A DNA stretch of 64,000 nt from Terriglobia bacterium (GTDB lineage Bacteria > Acidobacteriota > Terriglobia > Bryobacterales > Bryobacteraceae): NCBI GenBank assembly GCA_021324615.1, contig JAJPIT010000031.1, positions 26,482 to 90,481 on the forward strand, read 5' to 3'. A program made the translations under genes and the position numbers. The notes below the pieces were generated by a model. That model made no database searches, had not been told where the DNA came from, and saw nothing but the letters and a program-made list of their open reading frames with translations. This document shows, in pieces, positions 45,282 to 53,317 of the stretch (position 1 is the stretch's first letter; every line of letters starts with the position of its first letter).

Positions 45282-45557
45282 ATGAGCAGTCCCGCGCCCG
45301 AACAGGATTCGCTATTCGATCTGGAAGAACGCATCCGCCGCACGGTGGAGCTGGTTGCCTCGTTGCGCGCCGAGCGCGACGCCGCCCTGGCCGAACGCGA
45401 TCAGGCCCGGCAGGAGCTGAAGCAGGCCGCGGCCGCGGCCGGTTCCGAGATTCAGAAGCTGCGGCAGGAACTGGAGGAGCTGCGCGGCGAGCGCAAGCAG
45501 GTCCGTACGCGGATCGAAAAACTGCTGGGACAGATGGATCTGTTAAGCGGGGCGTAA
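45282..45557 (+). CDS. Coiled-coil protein (ZapB-like)
   Basis: A 91-residue, almost wholly helical protein with heptad repeats (LEERIRRTVELVASLRAER and IQKLRQELEELRGERKQ), ending GQMDLLSGA. No family assignment is possible from such sequence, but its position just before zapA, with the stop overlapping the zapA start (TAATG), suggests a cell-division role similar to ZapB, which is likewise a short coiled coil. Confidence 0.72.
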   Translation: MSSPAPEQDSLFDLEERIRRTVELVASLRAERDAALAERDQARQELKQAAAAAGSEIQKLRQELEELRGERKQVRTRIEKLLGQMDLLSGA

Positions 45558-45856
45558 TGGACCCGGCGCGCAACGCGGTTCGAGTCACCATCTTCAACCA
45601 GAGCTACTCGCTGGTTGCCGCTGGCGCACCCGCCGAGGTCGAATCGCTGGCGCAAACCGTCGATGAGTTGATGACCGAGATTGCGCGCCGCCTGGGTACG
45701 GCCGATTCCAACCGCGTGGCCGTGCTGGCCTGCTTGCACCTGGCCGACCGGCTGAAGGCCATCGAGCGCGAGCTGGCCGAGCTGAGAGACCGCGTCGATC
45801 AGAAGACCCGGCAGTTTTCCCTGCTGCTCGATCAGGCGGCGAATTCCGCCGAATAA
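45557..45856 (+). CDS. zapA: Cell division protein ZapA
   Basis: A 99-residue FtsZ-ring stabiliser. The N-terminal strand pair VRVTIFNQSYSLVAAG and helix VESLAQTVDELMTEIARRL are typical, followed by NRVAVLACLHLADRL and a C-terminal coiled coil. The ATG overlaps the preceding stop codon (TAATG), showing translational coupling. A strong terminator just downstream points the other way and belongs to the minus-strand unit. Confidence 0.9.
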   Translation: MDPARNAVRVTIFNQSYSLVAAGAPAEVESLAQTVDELMTEIARRLGTADSNRVAVLACLHLADRLKAIERELAELRDRVDQKTRQFSLLLDQAANSAE

Positions 45857-45866
45857 GCCGCCGCAC

Positions 45867-45914
45867 AAAAAAAAACATCGAACCCGCGCAGGATTGCCCG
45901 GCGCGGGTTCGATG
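45867..45914 (-). terminator. Strong intrinsic terminator of the minus-strand orphan unit
   Basis: A perfect 14-base-pair stem (CATCGAACCCGCGC paired with GCGCGGGTTCGATG; 45914-45901 and 45889-45876) with an 11-base loop is followed on the minus strand by nine T (45875-45867). There is no T-run on the plus side, so it terminates minus-strand transcription, facing the zapA stop. The stem resembles a T-arm at first sight, but no tRNA surrounds it. Confidence 0.93.
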
Positions 45915-45934
45915 AGTCGAGGGGAAAAGCCAGT

Positions 45935-46120
45935 CTAATTCCGGCGGCGGCGCCTCATCAGGCCCACGCCAGACGGAGGCGGCGGCAAAGTCTGAAGCCC
46001 GGTGAGAGACGAGCTAATGGATCCGCTGCGGGACTTCCCCGCGCTTGAAGCCGAATAACCCCCGCTCAGCGTGTCCGTGTGCTTGTGTCTCCTTGCCGGG
46101 GCCGCCAGCGCTTCAACCAT
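45935..46120 (-). CDS. Orphan small ORF (61 aa) of the minus-strand unit
   Basis: The 61-codon frame starts with MVEALAAPARRHKH, continues with a Ser/Gly-rich middle and ends TLPPPPSGVGLMRRRRRN. I do not recognise it. The PPPPSG...RRRRR end has the look of a sorting or anchoring tail, though no long hydrophobic helix separates the parts. It starts three bases after the TAG that ends the frame-corrected upstream ORF, which suggests coupling. It lies within a unit bounded by a strong promoter and terminator. Confidence 0.45.
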   Translation of the reverse strand: MVEALAAPARRHKHTDTLSGGYSASSAGKSRSGSISSSLTGLQTLPPPPSGVGLMRRRRRN

Positions 46121-46188
46121 TAACTATTCGGTAGCAGCCTCGAGGACCGGAATCGGCGGTTTGAGCACCAGCGCGGTCACCGATCGCT

Positions 46189-46242
46189 TTAACTTGAAGA
46201 CTCCCCTATCCCGACCGCTCCGATTTTCGATGCCTTCAGCAT
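46189..46242 (-). CDS. Orphan small ORF (17 aa) with strong ribosome-binding site; may be frameshifted
   Basis: The ATG at 46242 follows GGAGGAAG at four bases, the best Shine-Dalgarno sequence in the window. As read, the peptide is MLKASKIGAVGIGESSS. Adding one G to the GGGG run near 46203-46206 would extend it in frame to 39 residues ending TALVLKPPIPVLEAATE, with its TAG at 46126-46124 just before the next ATG. Whether the short or long form is real, the promoter, operator and RBS indicate expression. It matches no family I know. Confidence 0.5.
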   Translation of the reverse strand: MLKASKIGAVGIGESSS

Positions 46243-46269
46243 GAACTTCCTCCAGTTAAAAGTATCTAT

Positions 46270-46286
46270 TAGTACTAATTGTACTA
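46270..46286 (-). promoter_or_regulatory. Palindromic operator TAGTAC-N5-GTACTA
   Basis: On the minus strand TAGTAC (46286-46281), AATTA, GTACTA (46275-46270) form a perfect dyad beginning at the last base of the -10 box and covering the predicted start. Extra TAGTAC or TAGATAC copies occur at 46299-46294 (inside the promoter spacer) and near 46268-46262. This is where a repressor would block initiation. The repressor is not identified. Confidence 0.7.
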
Positions 46287-46314
46287 GTCTATGGTACTAT
46301 GGCGCCGGGGTCAA
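46286..46314 (-). promoter_or_regulatory. Strong sigma-70-type promoter of the orphan minus-strand unit
   Basis: TTGACC (46314-46309) and TAGACT (46291-46286) are separated by exactly 17 bases, which predicts transcription from about 46279. It is the closest match to a full -35/-10 consensus pair that I found in the window. Confidence 0.8.
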
Positions 46315-46372
46315 GAAAAAAGATGGTCGTAAGTAGAAAAAGTTTTGTTTATCATTTGAGTACGGTTATTGC

Positions 46373-46984
46373 GTGGATCCGTTAAGGTCAAATCTTCTAT
46401 GCCGCGCGGCGCGCGTCGAGCATGGCTTTGGTACTCGGACGTCGCTCCTTGAACAGGACGGGTTTGCGAGTCTCCGGCAGATCCATTCCGCGCGCTGGAT
46501 CGCCGCGGGCAAGCCCGGCCCGGCTGGCGAAGGCGATGCCCTGATCACGAATGTAGCCGGGCTGGGCGTTTCGGTCCGCACCGCCGATTGCCTGCCGATC
46601 CTTTTGGCCGACCCGGCGAAAGGCGCGGTGGCCGCGGTTCACGCCGGATGGCGCGGAACCGCGGCGCGGATCGTGGCGGAGACGGTTGACGCCATGCAGC
46701 GGCGATACGGGACAAGGACCGCGGATCTGCTGGCGGCGATCGGCCCCGGAATCGGGGTGTGCTGTTTTCGGGTGGGGGAGGATGTCGGCCGCCGCTTCGG
46801 ATTAGACGGGCCTGGAGTGGTCGATTTGGCGGAGGAAAACCGGAGGCAACTGGTCGAAGCCGGTGTTCCGGAGCCGCAGATCGACGTTTTGGCTTTCTGC
46901 ACCTTTTGCGACGGCCGTTTTCACTCCTTCCGGCGCGATGGCCCGCGCGCCGGAAGGATGATTTCGTTTATCCGCGCGCTCTAA
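46373..46984 (+). CDS. pgeF: Purine nucleoside phosphorylase / peptidoglycan editing factor (YfiH family)
   Basis: A 203-residue member of the DUF152 family with SLRQIHSARW, ALITNVAGLGVSVRTADCLPILL (read in pieces), VAAVHAGWRGTA, AIGPGIGVCCFRVG and TFCDGRFHSFRRDG. His and Cys residues bind zinc. Relatives phosphorolyse adenosine or, in E. coli, edit wrong amino acids in cell-wall precursors. The start is GTG at 46373; a weak TACGGT lies six bases before it. The minus-strand orphan promoter is divergent, 59 bases away. Confidence 0.92.
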   Translation: MDPLRSNLLCRAARVEHGFGTRTSLLEQDGFASLRQIHSARWIAAGKPGPAGEGDALITNVAGLGVSVRTADCLPILLADPAKGAVAAVHAGWRGTAARIVAETVDAMQRRYGTRTADLLAAIGPGIGVCCFRVGEDVGRRFGLDGPGVVDLAEENRRQLVEAGVPEPQIDVLAFCTFCDGRFHSFRRDGPRAGRMISFIRAL

Positions 46985-47078
46985 AGCGGCGCCTTGTTTT
47001 TCGCAGAAATGTATCGCGCACCGGCAGGATGGCAAAATTCCGCCGCTTCAAGGAAGAATGGGAGTAGAGGTGAAAACC

Positions 47079-47432
47079 ATGAAAGCTCCATTTCTCGTTG
47101 CGGCTGCCGCCGCTGCACTGGCGCTCGCTCCTGTGAGTTTCGCTTCCGATACCGCTACCGCTCCGGCGAAGACTCCGGCCAAAAGCCAAGCTCGTGGTTG
47201 GGCGCCTGAGGATTTGTCTGGTCTCATTGATCAGGTGGACGCGTCCAAGCATCTTTTGATCGTCAAGGGCGGCGGAACCACCTTTGATTTTCTGGTGACC
47301 CCTCGGACCAAGATCCGCAAGGCCGGCGAACGCCTCAGTCTGGGCGATCTAAGCGCGCACAAGAACGTGAAGATTCACTTTGTCCCGGAACGGCGGGGAG
47401 ATGTCGCCGAATCCATTGAAGTCCTCAATTAA
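47079..47432 (+). CDS. Hypothetical secreted protein
   Basis: A 117-residue protein with a signal peptide (MKAPFLVAAAAAALALAP..., cleaved near FAS) and a small beta-rich body: SGLIDQVDASKHLLIVKGG, TFDFLVTPRTKIRKAG, LGDLSAHKNVKIHFVP. The pattern resembles DUF5666-like beta-barrels found in envelope proteins. Function unknown. GAGGTG precedes the ATG. It lies between pgeF and the convergent dksA-like gene. Confidence 0.75.
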   Translation: MKAPFLVAAAAAALALAPVSFASDTATAPAKTPAKSQARGWAPEDLSGLIDQVDASKHLLIVKGGGTTFDFLVTPRTKIRKAGERLSLGDLSAHKNVKIHFVPERRGDVAESIEVLN

Positions 47433-47519
47433 GAGGACTGCTCCGGCCAATCCAGCCGCGACAACGTGAGTGGCGCGGTGACGCTGAGGCGCCCCCGCGC
47501 CGTGAATTTCCTGTACCGG

Positions 47520-47906
47520 TCAGGCCGCGTTGACGAGCAGCTCATCCAGGCTCTCGGCGCCGTCGCCGCTCTGGTTACGGTCGGCGATCTCCTGGCACTG
47601 AATGCAGAAGGCCGTCCACGGCACCGCCGCCAGGCGCTTCGGACTGATCTCCTCTTCGCAGTGCAGGCACACTCCGAAGGTGCCCTCCTCGATCCGCCGC
47701 AGCGCGGCGCGCACGTTTCGCAGCAGATGGGATTCGCGGTCCAGATTGCGGATCGCCAACTCACGTTCGGCGGCGTGCTGGACCTCGTCGAGAGCGTCGG
47801 GACTTTTTTCGATCGCGATGCCCTCGCGGTTGCGGACAAACTGCGCCAGTTCTGCCTGCTTCGCCTCCAAAATGCTCTTAAATTTGTTCAATTCTGCTTT
47901 TGTCAT
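47520..47906 (-). CDS. DksA/TraR-family zinc-finger protein
   Basis: A 128-residue protein with an N-terminal coiled coil (LNKFKSILEAKQAELAQFV, DALDEVQHAAERELAIRNL) and a C-terminal zinc finger FGVCLHCEEEISPKRLAAVP then AFCIQCQE. DksA proteins enter the RNA polymerase secondary channel to adjust rRNA and stress promoters with ppGpp. The coiled-coil tip normally carries Asp-x-x-Asp-x-Ala; here SPDALDEVQ has Asp and Ala nearby, so full DksA action is uncertain. A promoter-like TTGCAT-N17-TATGGT lies about 240 bases upstream. Confidence 0.9.
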   Translation of the reverse strand: MTKAELNKFKSILEAKQAELAQFVRNREGIAIEKSPDALDEVQHAAERELAIRNLDRESHLLRNVRAALRRIEEGTFGVCLHCEEEISPKRLAAVPWTAFCIQCQEIADRNQSGDGAESLDELLVNAA

Positions 47907-48392
47907 TTCTGCCTTCTCCTGTCTCTTTTTCTATCGTTTTCTTCTAGGTATCTGATGTTTCAATCCGGGCTGCCGCGTCACAAGGCATTAGACGCGAAGT
48001 TGCCCTAAAAAGGTTCACCCATCCGTGCTGGCGAAGATCCGTAACCCTGTTTGTTCGGGAGTTCGCTATTTGCGGACCAGCAAGCAGCTCCTGCCGCCGT
48101 AAGGCGGGTTCTTGGCCGGCGCCTTTGCCGCCTACGCGATGCTTTCTCCAAACCATAACACAATCGACTGCCAGATGCAAGCAACTTTGCGACCAACCGA
48201 AGATTTGCCTTAGCCGGACCGCCTGCCAGCTCACTCTTATCGTCCACATGCCTGAAAACAATTACGGCGGCGGCCGATTTCAGGGATCCCGCCCATCCCC
48301 TTTCCGGGCTAAACCCCGAAAGATGGCCATTCCGGCGCTCGTTCTGGTTCATTTTGGACTCAGAAACGAGCCAATCAGAAAAGTTATACTGG
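47907..48392. other. Intergenic region, 486 bases, with a possible long leader of the dksA-like gene
   Basis: No convincing coding frame. On the minus strand TTGCAT-N17-TATGGT (near 48180-48150) could start a transcript that runs about 240 bases before the dksA-like ATG and contains the GC-rich hairpin CCGCC-TTAC-GGCGG near 48095-48108 and a T5 run near 48010. On the plus strand, TATACT at 48385-48390 is followed almost at once by the glycosyltransferase ATG. I could not match the leader to a known structured RNA. Confidence 0.45.
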
Positions 48393-50069
48393 ATGGCTGC
48401 CCGGGAAAATTTTTCCTCACCGCTGCCAGCCGTGACGAATCTTAGCACACGCGTCAAAATTCTGGCTCCTGCCGCGATTCCTATCCTGTTCGGCGCGGCG
48501 CTGATCCCTTACGCCGGGGTCCAGAACGATGAGGCGCTGTTCGCCGCGCCGCTTTATGAGCAGATGCCAAAGGAGTTCTGCATCCGCGTTTTCCATCACA
48601 CCATCCCGCTGATGGTCATGAGCTACCTCGGCAATCTGAAAACGCTTCTTTACCTGCCGATCCTTCACTTTCTCGGCTCGAATCTCTGGACCGTCCGTTT
48701 CCCGATGGTTCTCGCCGGCGGGCTAACTGTATTTATTTTCTATAAATTGCTTGATGAAAGCGTAGGTGGCTTCGCGGCTCTGGCCGGAGCCTTTCTGCTT
48801 GCCAGCGACCCCACATTTATCCTTACCGATACCTACGACTGGGGACCCGTCGCACTCGAGCATCTTCTGCTGGTCACCGCCTGCCTGTGCCTGCTCCGTT
48901 TCACCCGGACCGGTTGGATGCGCTACCTGGCGGCTGGATTCTTTTTTCTGGGATTGGGGCTCTGGAATAAGGCAATCTTTTTGTGGGCGCTTTCCGGCCT
49001 GGGCGTGGCGGGCGCGGCCGTTTTCCCCCGCCAGTTGGTGAAATGGGCCCGCCCGCGCGCGATGGCGACCGCAGCGGCGGCCTTCCTGATGGGCGCGCTG
49101 CCGCTGGTGACTTATAACGTCCGCAAGCCCAACGCGACGCTCGGAGCGAACGCCCACTTCGACTCGCCACAGACAGCGATGCGCAAAGTGCCGATGATGA
49201 TCGAGACCCTGAACGGCCACGGACTGTTCGGTTTCCTGTGCCGGAGCGACTGGGAAGAACCCGCCAAGCAGCCGGGGACCCTTCGCGGCCGCCTGGCCTG
49301 GCGCATCGCCGGCGCGGTGGGCGGGCAGTACCGGAATGGCTTCGAATTCGCCTTTTTGCTCGGCCTGGCGTGCGCCCCCTGGTGGTGGCGGAGGCGTTCG
49401 GCGTGGTTTTCGTTGATCTTTATCGCGGTAAGCTGGGCCGCGATGCTGGTTTCGCGCGACGCAGGCGGATCGGTGCATCACACCGTGCTGGTCTGGCCCT
49501 TTCCTCAGCTCTTCATGGCGGTTGTGCTGGCGTCCCTGCCGTGGAAGCCAATCGCCGGCGTGATCGCGGTGGTGATGACCGGAATGAATCTGCTGGTCAT
49601 GAACCAGTACATCGCCGAATTCGAACGCAACGGAGCCGCCGGAACCTTCGATGACGCGCTGCTGGCGCTGGTTCGGGCGATCCCGGATCCGCCGCGCCTG
49701 CAAGCCGGTCGGATCTATGTTCTCGATTGGGGGATGCTCAACACGCTGGCGCTTTTTCATCAAGGCAGGCTGCCGCTGTTTGTCGCCGATCCGCCGTTTC
49801 TGAGCGATCATCGCACGCCGGACGAGCTGCGCGACATCGAGTTTATGCTGCACGACCCGCAAGGCCTGTTCCTGGCGCACCTACCGGCGGCGGAGGTGAA
49901 TCGCGGCGTGGGGGCCCGATTTGACCAGGAAATCGCGGCGCGGGGCTTGGAAAAACGGGTCTTAAAGACAATTTATGATTCCAACGGGCGGCCGGTGTTT
50001 GAGATTTTCAAGCTCGCGGCGCCCCGCGCCGGGGTTGCTGTGACGTTCTGTCCCAAACCGCGTGTCTAA
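48393..50069 (+). CDS. Integral membrane glycosyltransferase-like protein (GT39/ArnT type)
   Basis: A 558-residue protein with about ten hydrophobic helices and a C-terminal soluble tail. The first loop has QNDEALFAAPLYE, with the acidic pair expected for GT-C polyprenyl-phosphate-dependent transferases, and the next is NLKTLLYLPILHFLGSNLW. TYDWGPVALEHLLLV follows. Such enzymes transfer sugars from lipid carriers to proteins or glycans on the outer side of the inner membrane. The start is unsure: TATACT two bases upstream suggests that a GTG at 48432 may be used. Confidence 0.78.
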   Translation: MAARENFSSPLPAVTNLSTRVKILAPAAIPILFGAALIPYAGVQNDEALFAAPLYEQMPKEFCIRVFHHTIPLMVMSYLGNLKTLLYLPILHFLGSNLWTVRFPMVLAGGLTVFIFYKLLDESVGGFAALAGAFLLASDPTFILTDTYDWGPVALEHLLLVTACLCLLRFTRTGWMRYLAAGFFFLGLGLWNKAIFLWALSGLGVAGAAVFPRQLVKWARPRAMATAAAAFLMGALPLVTYNVRKPNATLGANAHFDSPQTAMRKVPMMIETLNGHGLFGFLCRSDWEEPAKQPGTLRGRLAWRIAGAVGGQYRNGFEFAFLLGLACAPWWWRRRSAWFSLIFIAVSWAAMLVSRDAGGSVHHTVLVWPFPQLFMAVVLASLPWKPIAGVIAVVMTGMNLLVMNQYIAEFERNGAAGTFDDALLALVRAIPDPPRLQAGRIYVLDWGMLNTLALFHQGRLPLFVADPPFLSDHRTPDELRDIEFMLHDPQGLFLAHLPAAEVNRGVGARFDQEIAARGLEKRVLKTIYDSNGRPVFEIFKLAAPRAGVAVTFCPKPRV

Positions 50070-50165
50070 GGTCCACATTGGGCGCCGGTTTTGCATGAGC
50101 TAAGTAACGTAACATCAGTAATTTGCAGTTGGGTTTGAAATGTGCTGGGAGGAGCTTTGAGCAAA

Positions 50166-50693
50166 ATGCGGTCGATTCTTGCCAGCGCGCTTTCCATGCT
50201 TGCCGCGGCCGGTCTGGGGGCCACCACCCTGGAGCAGCTCAGTCTGGATCAGATGATCCGGCAATCGACCGCGATTGTGCATGTGAAGGTGAGCTCGGCG
50301 TCGGCTGCTCTGCGGGGACGCAACATCTATACGTTCTATCAGCTTCAGACGATCGAGACGCTGAAGGGCGCGGCGGCAGCCGAGGTCGCGGTTCCCGGCG
50401 GAAGCACCGCGATGATTCGGCAGGAGGTCGCGGGCGCGCCGGTCCTGGCGGCGGGCGGCGAGTACGTGATTTTTCTATGGAGCGGCAGTTCGGGCCTTCC
50501 GCAGGTGATCGGGCTGTCGCAGGGATTGTTTAAAGTGGCGCCGGATTCCTCGGGCAACCCGGTGCTGGTGCGGGCGGCGCTCAGCGGCGTGAACGTGGTG
50601 AATAAATCGGGCCAGGCGCAAACTCCCGCGGCGGTGACCATCACGCTGGCGGCCTTAAAAGACGAGATCCGGAAAGCGATGGGGGCGAAGTAA
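50166..50693 (+). CDS. Hypothetical secreted protein coupled to the M10/TIG protease
   Basis: A 175-residue protein with a signal peptide ending near GLGATTLEQLS, then a beta-rich domain: MIRQSTAIVHVKVSSA, YTFYQLQTIETLKG, GGEYVIFLWSG, GLSQGLFKVAP. The fold resembles a small domain found before matrixin-like proteases in acidobacteria, an inference from neighbours. Its TAA overlaps the ATG of the downstream protease (TAATG), so the two are probably made together. It may be an inhibitor or chaperone; nothing in the sequence settles this. Confidence 0.72.
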   Translation: MRSILASALSMLAAAGLGATTLEQLSLDQMIRQSTAIVHVKVSSASAALRGRNIYTFYQLQTIETLKGAAAAEVAVPGGSTAMIRQEVAGAPVLAAGGEYVIFLWSGSSGLPQVIGLSQGLFKVAPDSSGNPVLVRAALSGVNVVNKSGQAQTPAAVTITLAALKDEIRKAMGAK

Positions 50694-53263
50694 TGCGGAC
50701 ACGCGCGCTGGCGGTTGCAGCTTTGCTCGCCGCGCTTGCTCCGTTTTCCTGGGGCTACTACTATTACACGCTGTTGACCAATTCAGGCGGAGTGTGGACG
50801 CCGATTCCGGCGCGCTTCGATTTGAACTCCTCCGATTCCTACGGGCTGCTGAACAATACGGTGACGTACCTGATTTCGAGCCAGGGTCCGGCGGCGCTGA
50901 TGCCGGGAGATTCGTTCCAGGCGGTGATCAGCCAGATCCGGGCGGCGGCCAATGTCTGGAACTCGGTGAACAGCTCGGGAATCCGGCTGGCCTTCGGCGG
51001 ATTATCCTCGATGAACCCGGCCGGGGCGACGCCGCAGATCGACGTGGTGTTCACCGACGATATGCCGCCGGGGCTGATCGCGCAGACGCAGGTGACCACG
51101 ATCCAGAACCCGGCGCCGCTGATCGCCTCGGGGGCGTCGTTTGTGCCCATCCTGAATTCGACCATTCAGATTCGCAGCGATCTGACGAAGCCTTATCCGC
51201 AGCCCAGTTGGAGCGACGCGTTCTTTCTGACGGTGGCGCACGAATTCGGCCACGCGCTCGGTTTGCAGCATACGAAGACGTCGAGCCTGATGACCACCAG
51301 CCTTACGCGCGCGGTGACCAAGGCGCAGCCGCTGGCCGCCGACGACGTGGCCGGCATTTCGCTGCTGTATCCGGCCAACGGATTTGCGGCGGCGACCGGC
51401 AGCATCAGCGGCACGGTTTCGATGGGCGGCAACGGCGTGAACCTGGCGACGGTGGTGGCGCTTTCAACCAGCGGCGCGGCGGTGAGCGCGTTGACCAATC
51501 CGGACGGCACCTACCGGATCGCGGGGATCCCGCCGGGACAGTATTACGTCTACACGCAGCCGCTTCCGCCGGCGCTTTCCGGCGAAGCGTACCCGGACAA
51601 CGTGAAGCCTCCCGCCGATCTTTCCGGAAACGTGTACGCCGCCAACACCGGATTCGCGGGCCAGTTCTATGGGGGCACCACGGACTGGACCCAGGCGCAG
51701 CAGGTGACGGTCACCGCGGCGGGCTCGGCCGGCGGGATCAATTTCAACGTCGCCGCGACGAACGGCCCCTCGGTCTACGATCTGGTGCTGTACTCCTACA
51801 TCGGAGGAAATCCCGGGGTGCCGGTGCAGGCGCCGCCGCTGGTGCAGGGCACCTCGGCTGCGCTGGAGTTTTACGCCTGGAGCACGACCACGGCGAGCGG
51901 GTACATGCAACTTGCGCCGGGGCTGAACATCAGTGCCATCGGAGGAGCGGCGCAGGTGGTCCCCAACAGTCTGGCGGCGCTGCCCAACGGCTACCCGTAT
52001 CTGTACAACGATGTGTGGCTGGGATCGGTGGCCTCGCCGACGCCGGTGGCGCTGGCGGTGACGGTCAACGGCGATCTGTATGTGCTGCCGGCGGCCTTTA
52101 CGGTGATGCCTTCGGGGCCGGTGACGATCACCTCGGTTTCGGGCGGCACCGATGGGAACGGCAACGCGACGGTGACCATCGCCGGATCGAACCTGAGCGC
52201 GAACTCGCGGATCGTCTTCGACGGCTCGCCGGCTACGCTGATCAGCGCCGGCAACGGTTCCCTGACGGTGGCGGCTCCGCCGGCGGTGAATGGGTACAAA
52301 GCGGCGGTTGAGGCGCTGAATCCGGATGGACAGACCTCCGAGCAGACCCTGGGATCGAATCCGCCGCCGCAGTTTACCTACGGCGGGCCGTCGTTTCCCG
52401 CGGCCGCGATCAATCCGGCGGTTCTTACCCCGGGGACGGATCAGGTGCTGACGGTGACCGGATACTCGACCGATTTCGTGAACGGGCAGGTGGCGGCGGG
52501 CTTCGGAACCAGCGACGTGATCGTCAAACAGCTTTGGGTGGTGAGCCCGCAGCGGCTGATGCTGAATGTTTCGACCGCCGCGGCGGCGCCGGCCGAGTCC
52601 ACCAGCGTAAGCATCGCCAGCGGATTACAGCTTGAGACCTTGGCGTCCGGTTTGCAGGTGGCGCCGGCGGCGGGAACGCCGATGAGCCTGCGCACGCCGA
52701 TTCTCAATCAGGCGACGAATCTGGCGGGCGTTCCGGTGGGCGGCGTGGCGCTGATCAACACCTCCGGGCTGCCGGGAAACCTGGCGGGATGGATGCTGAC
52801 CATCGGCGGCCAGACGGCGCAGTTCACCTACAACGGCAGCCAGATTCTGGCGGTTGTGCCGAGCGGCCTGGTGATCGGCCCGCAGGTGGTTCAACTCACC
52901 TCGCCGGGCGGATCGGGTCCGCCGCCGGTGGCGATGCAGGTGGATGAAGCCGCGCCGGTGATCGCCGCGGTGAGCACCGCCGCCGGAGCGCAGATGAGCG
53001 CGGCGCAGACGGTGGGGCGGGGCCAGATTATTCTGCTGACGGTGGACGGGCTGGCGGATCCTTTGGGCAACCTTCCCGCGCCTTCCGACATCACCGTGAC
53101 CATCGGCGGGGTGAGCGAGAATCCGGCGCAGGTGATTGCCTTGAGTGCGATCGCGGCGCAGTTGCAGGTAACGGTCCCGGCGACGCTGGCGGCGGGAAAC
53201 ACGCAGGTGACGGTGCAGGTCGGCACGCGGATCTCCGATCCCTTCACGATCGGGATTCAGTAG
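50693..53263 (+). CDS. Secreted M10-like metalloprotease with C-terminal TIG-type domains
   Basis: An 856-residue secreted protein. After a signal peptide, the protease domain (about 25-220) has the zinc motif TVAHEFGHALGLQHT with the full HExxHxxxxxH and a SSLMTTSLTRA met-turn region. A carboxypeptidase-regulatory-like segment (TGSISGTVSMGGNGVNL, IPPGQYYVYTQPLP) follows, then IPT/TIG-like repeats (VTITSVSGGTDGNGNATVTI and later ones). The last about 85 residues (RGQIILLTVDGLADPLG... PAQVIALSAIAAQLQVTVP) look like the C-terminal module frequent in Solibacter proteins. It probably degrades extracellular protein. Confidence 0.87.
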   Translation: MRTRALAVAALLAALAPFSWGYYYYTLLTNSGGVWTPIPARFDLNSSDSYGLLNNTVTYLISSQGPAALMPGDSFQAVISQIRAAANVWNSVNSSGIRLAFGGLSSMNPAGATPQIDVVFTDDMPPGLIAQTQVTTIQNPAPLIASGASFVPILNSTIQIRSDLTKPYPQPSWSDAFFLTVAHEFGHALGLQHTKTSSLMTTSLTRAVTKAQPLAADDVAGISLLYPANGFAAATGSISGTVSMGGNGVNLATVVALSTSGAAVSALTNPDGTYRIAGIPPGQYYVYTQPLPPALSGEAYPDNVKPPADLSGNVYAANTGFAGQFYGGTTDWTQAQQVTVTAAGSAGGINFNVAATNGPSVYDLVLYSYIGGNPGVPVQAPPLVQGTSAALEFYAWSTTTASGYMQLAPGLNISAIGGAAQVVPNSLAALPNGYPYLYNDVWLGSVASPTPVALAVTVNGDLYVLPAAFTVMPSGPVTITSVSGGTDGNGNATVTIAGSNLSANSRIVFDGSPATLISAGNGSLTVAAPPAVNGYKAAVEALNPDGQTSEQTLGSNPPPQFTYGGPSFPAAAINPAVLTPGTDQVLTVTGYSTDFVNGQVAAGFGTSDVIVKQLWVVSPQRLMLNVSTAAAAPAESTSVSIASGLQLETLASGLQVAPAAGTPMSLRTPILNQATNLAGVPVGGVALINTSGLPGNLAGWMLTIGGQTAQFTYNGSQILAVVPSGLVIGPQVVQLTSPGGSGPPPVAMQVDEAAPVIAAVSTAAGAQMSAAQTVGRGQIILLTVDGLADPLGNLPAPSDITVTIGGVSENPAQVIALSAIAAQLQVTVPATLAAGNTQVTVQVGTRISDPFTIGIQ

Positions 53264-53317
53264 CGCCCGCTCCGCGCGGCTGCGGAATGCGCGCGGGGCT
53301 TCCGCCCGGGCGGCTGT

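Noticed and set aside
45876..45914. GCGGGTTCGATG looked like a tRNA T-arm
   Set aside because: It is one arm of a perfect 14-base-pair hairpin with a T-run on the minus side; no anticodon or acceptor arm surrounds it.
46201..46260. GGAGGAAGTTC in the orphan unit resembled the start of RNase P RNA
   Set aside because: No further conserved RNase P segments follow, and a start codon is placed correctly after it.
47944..48180. 6S RNA candidate, because such genes often lie near zapA
   Set aside because: The region is 2 kb from zapA and I could not build the long imperfect hairpin with a central bubble.
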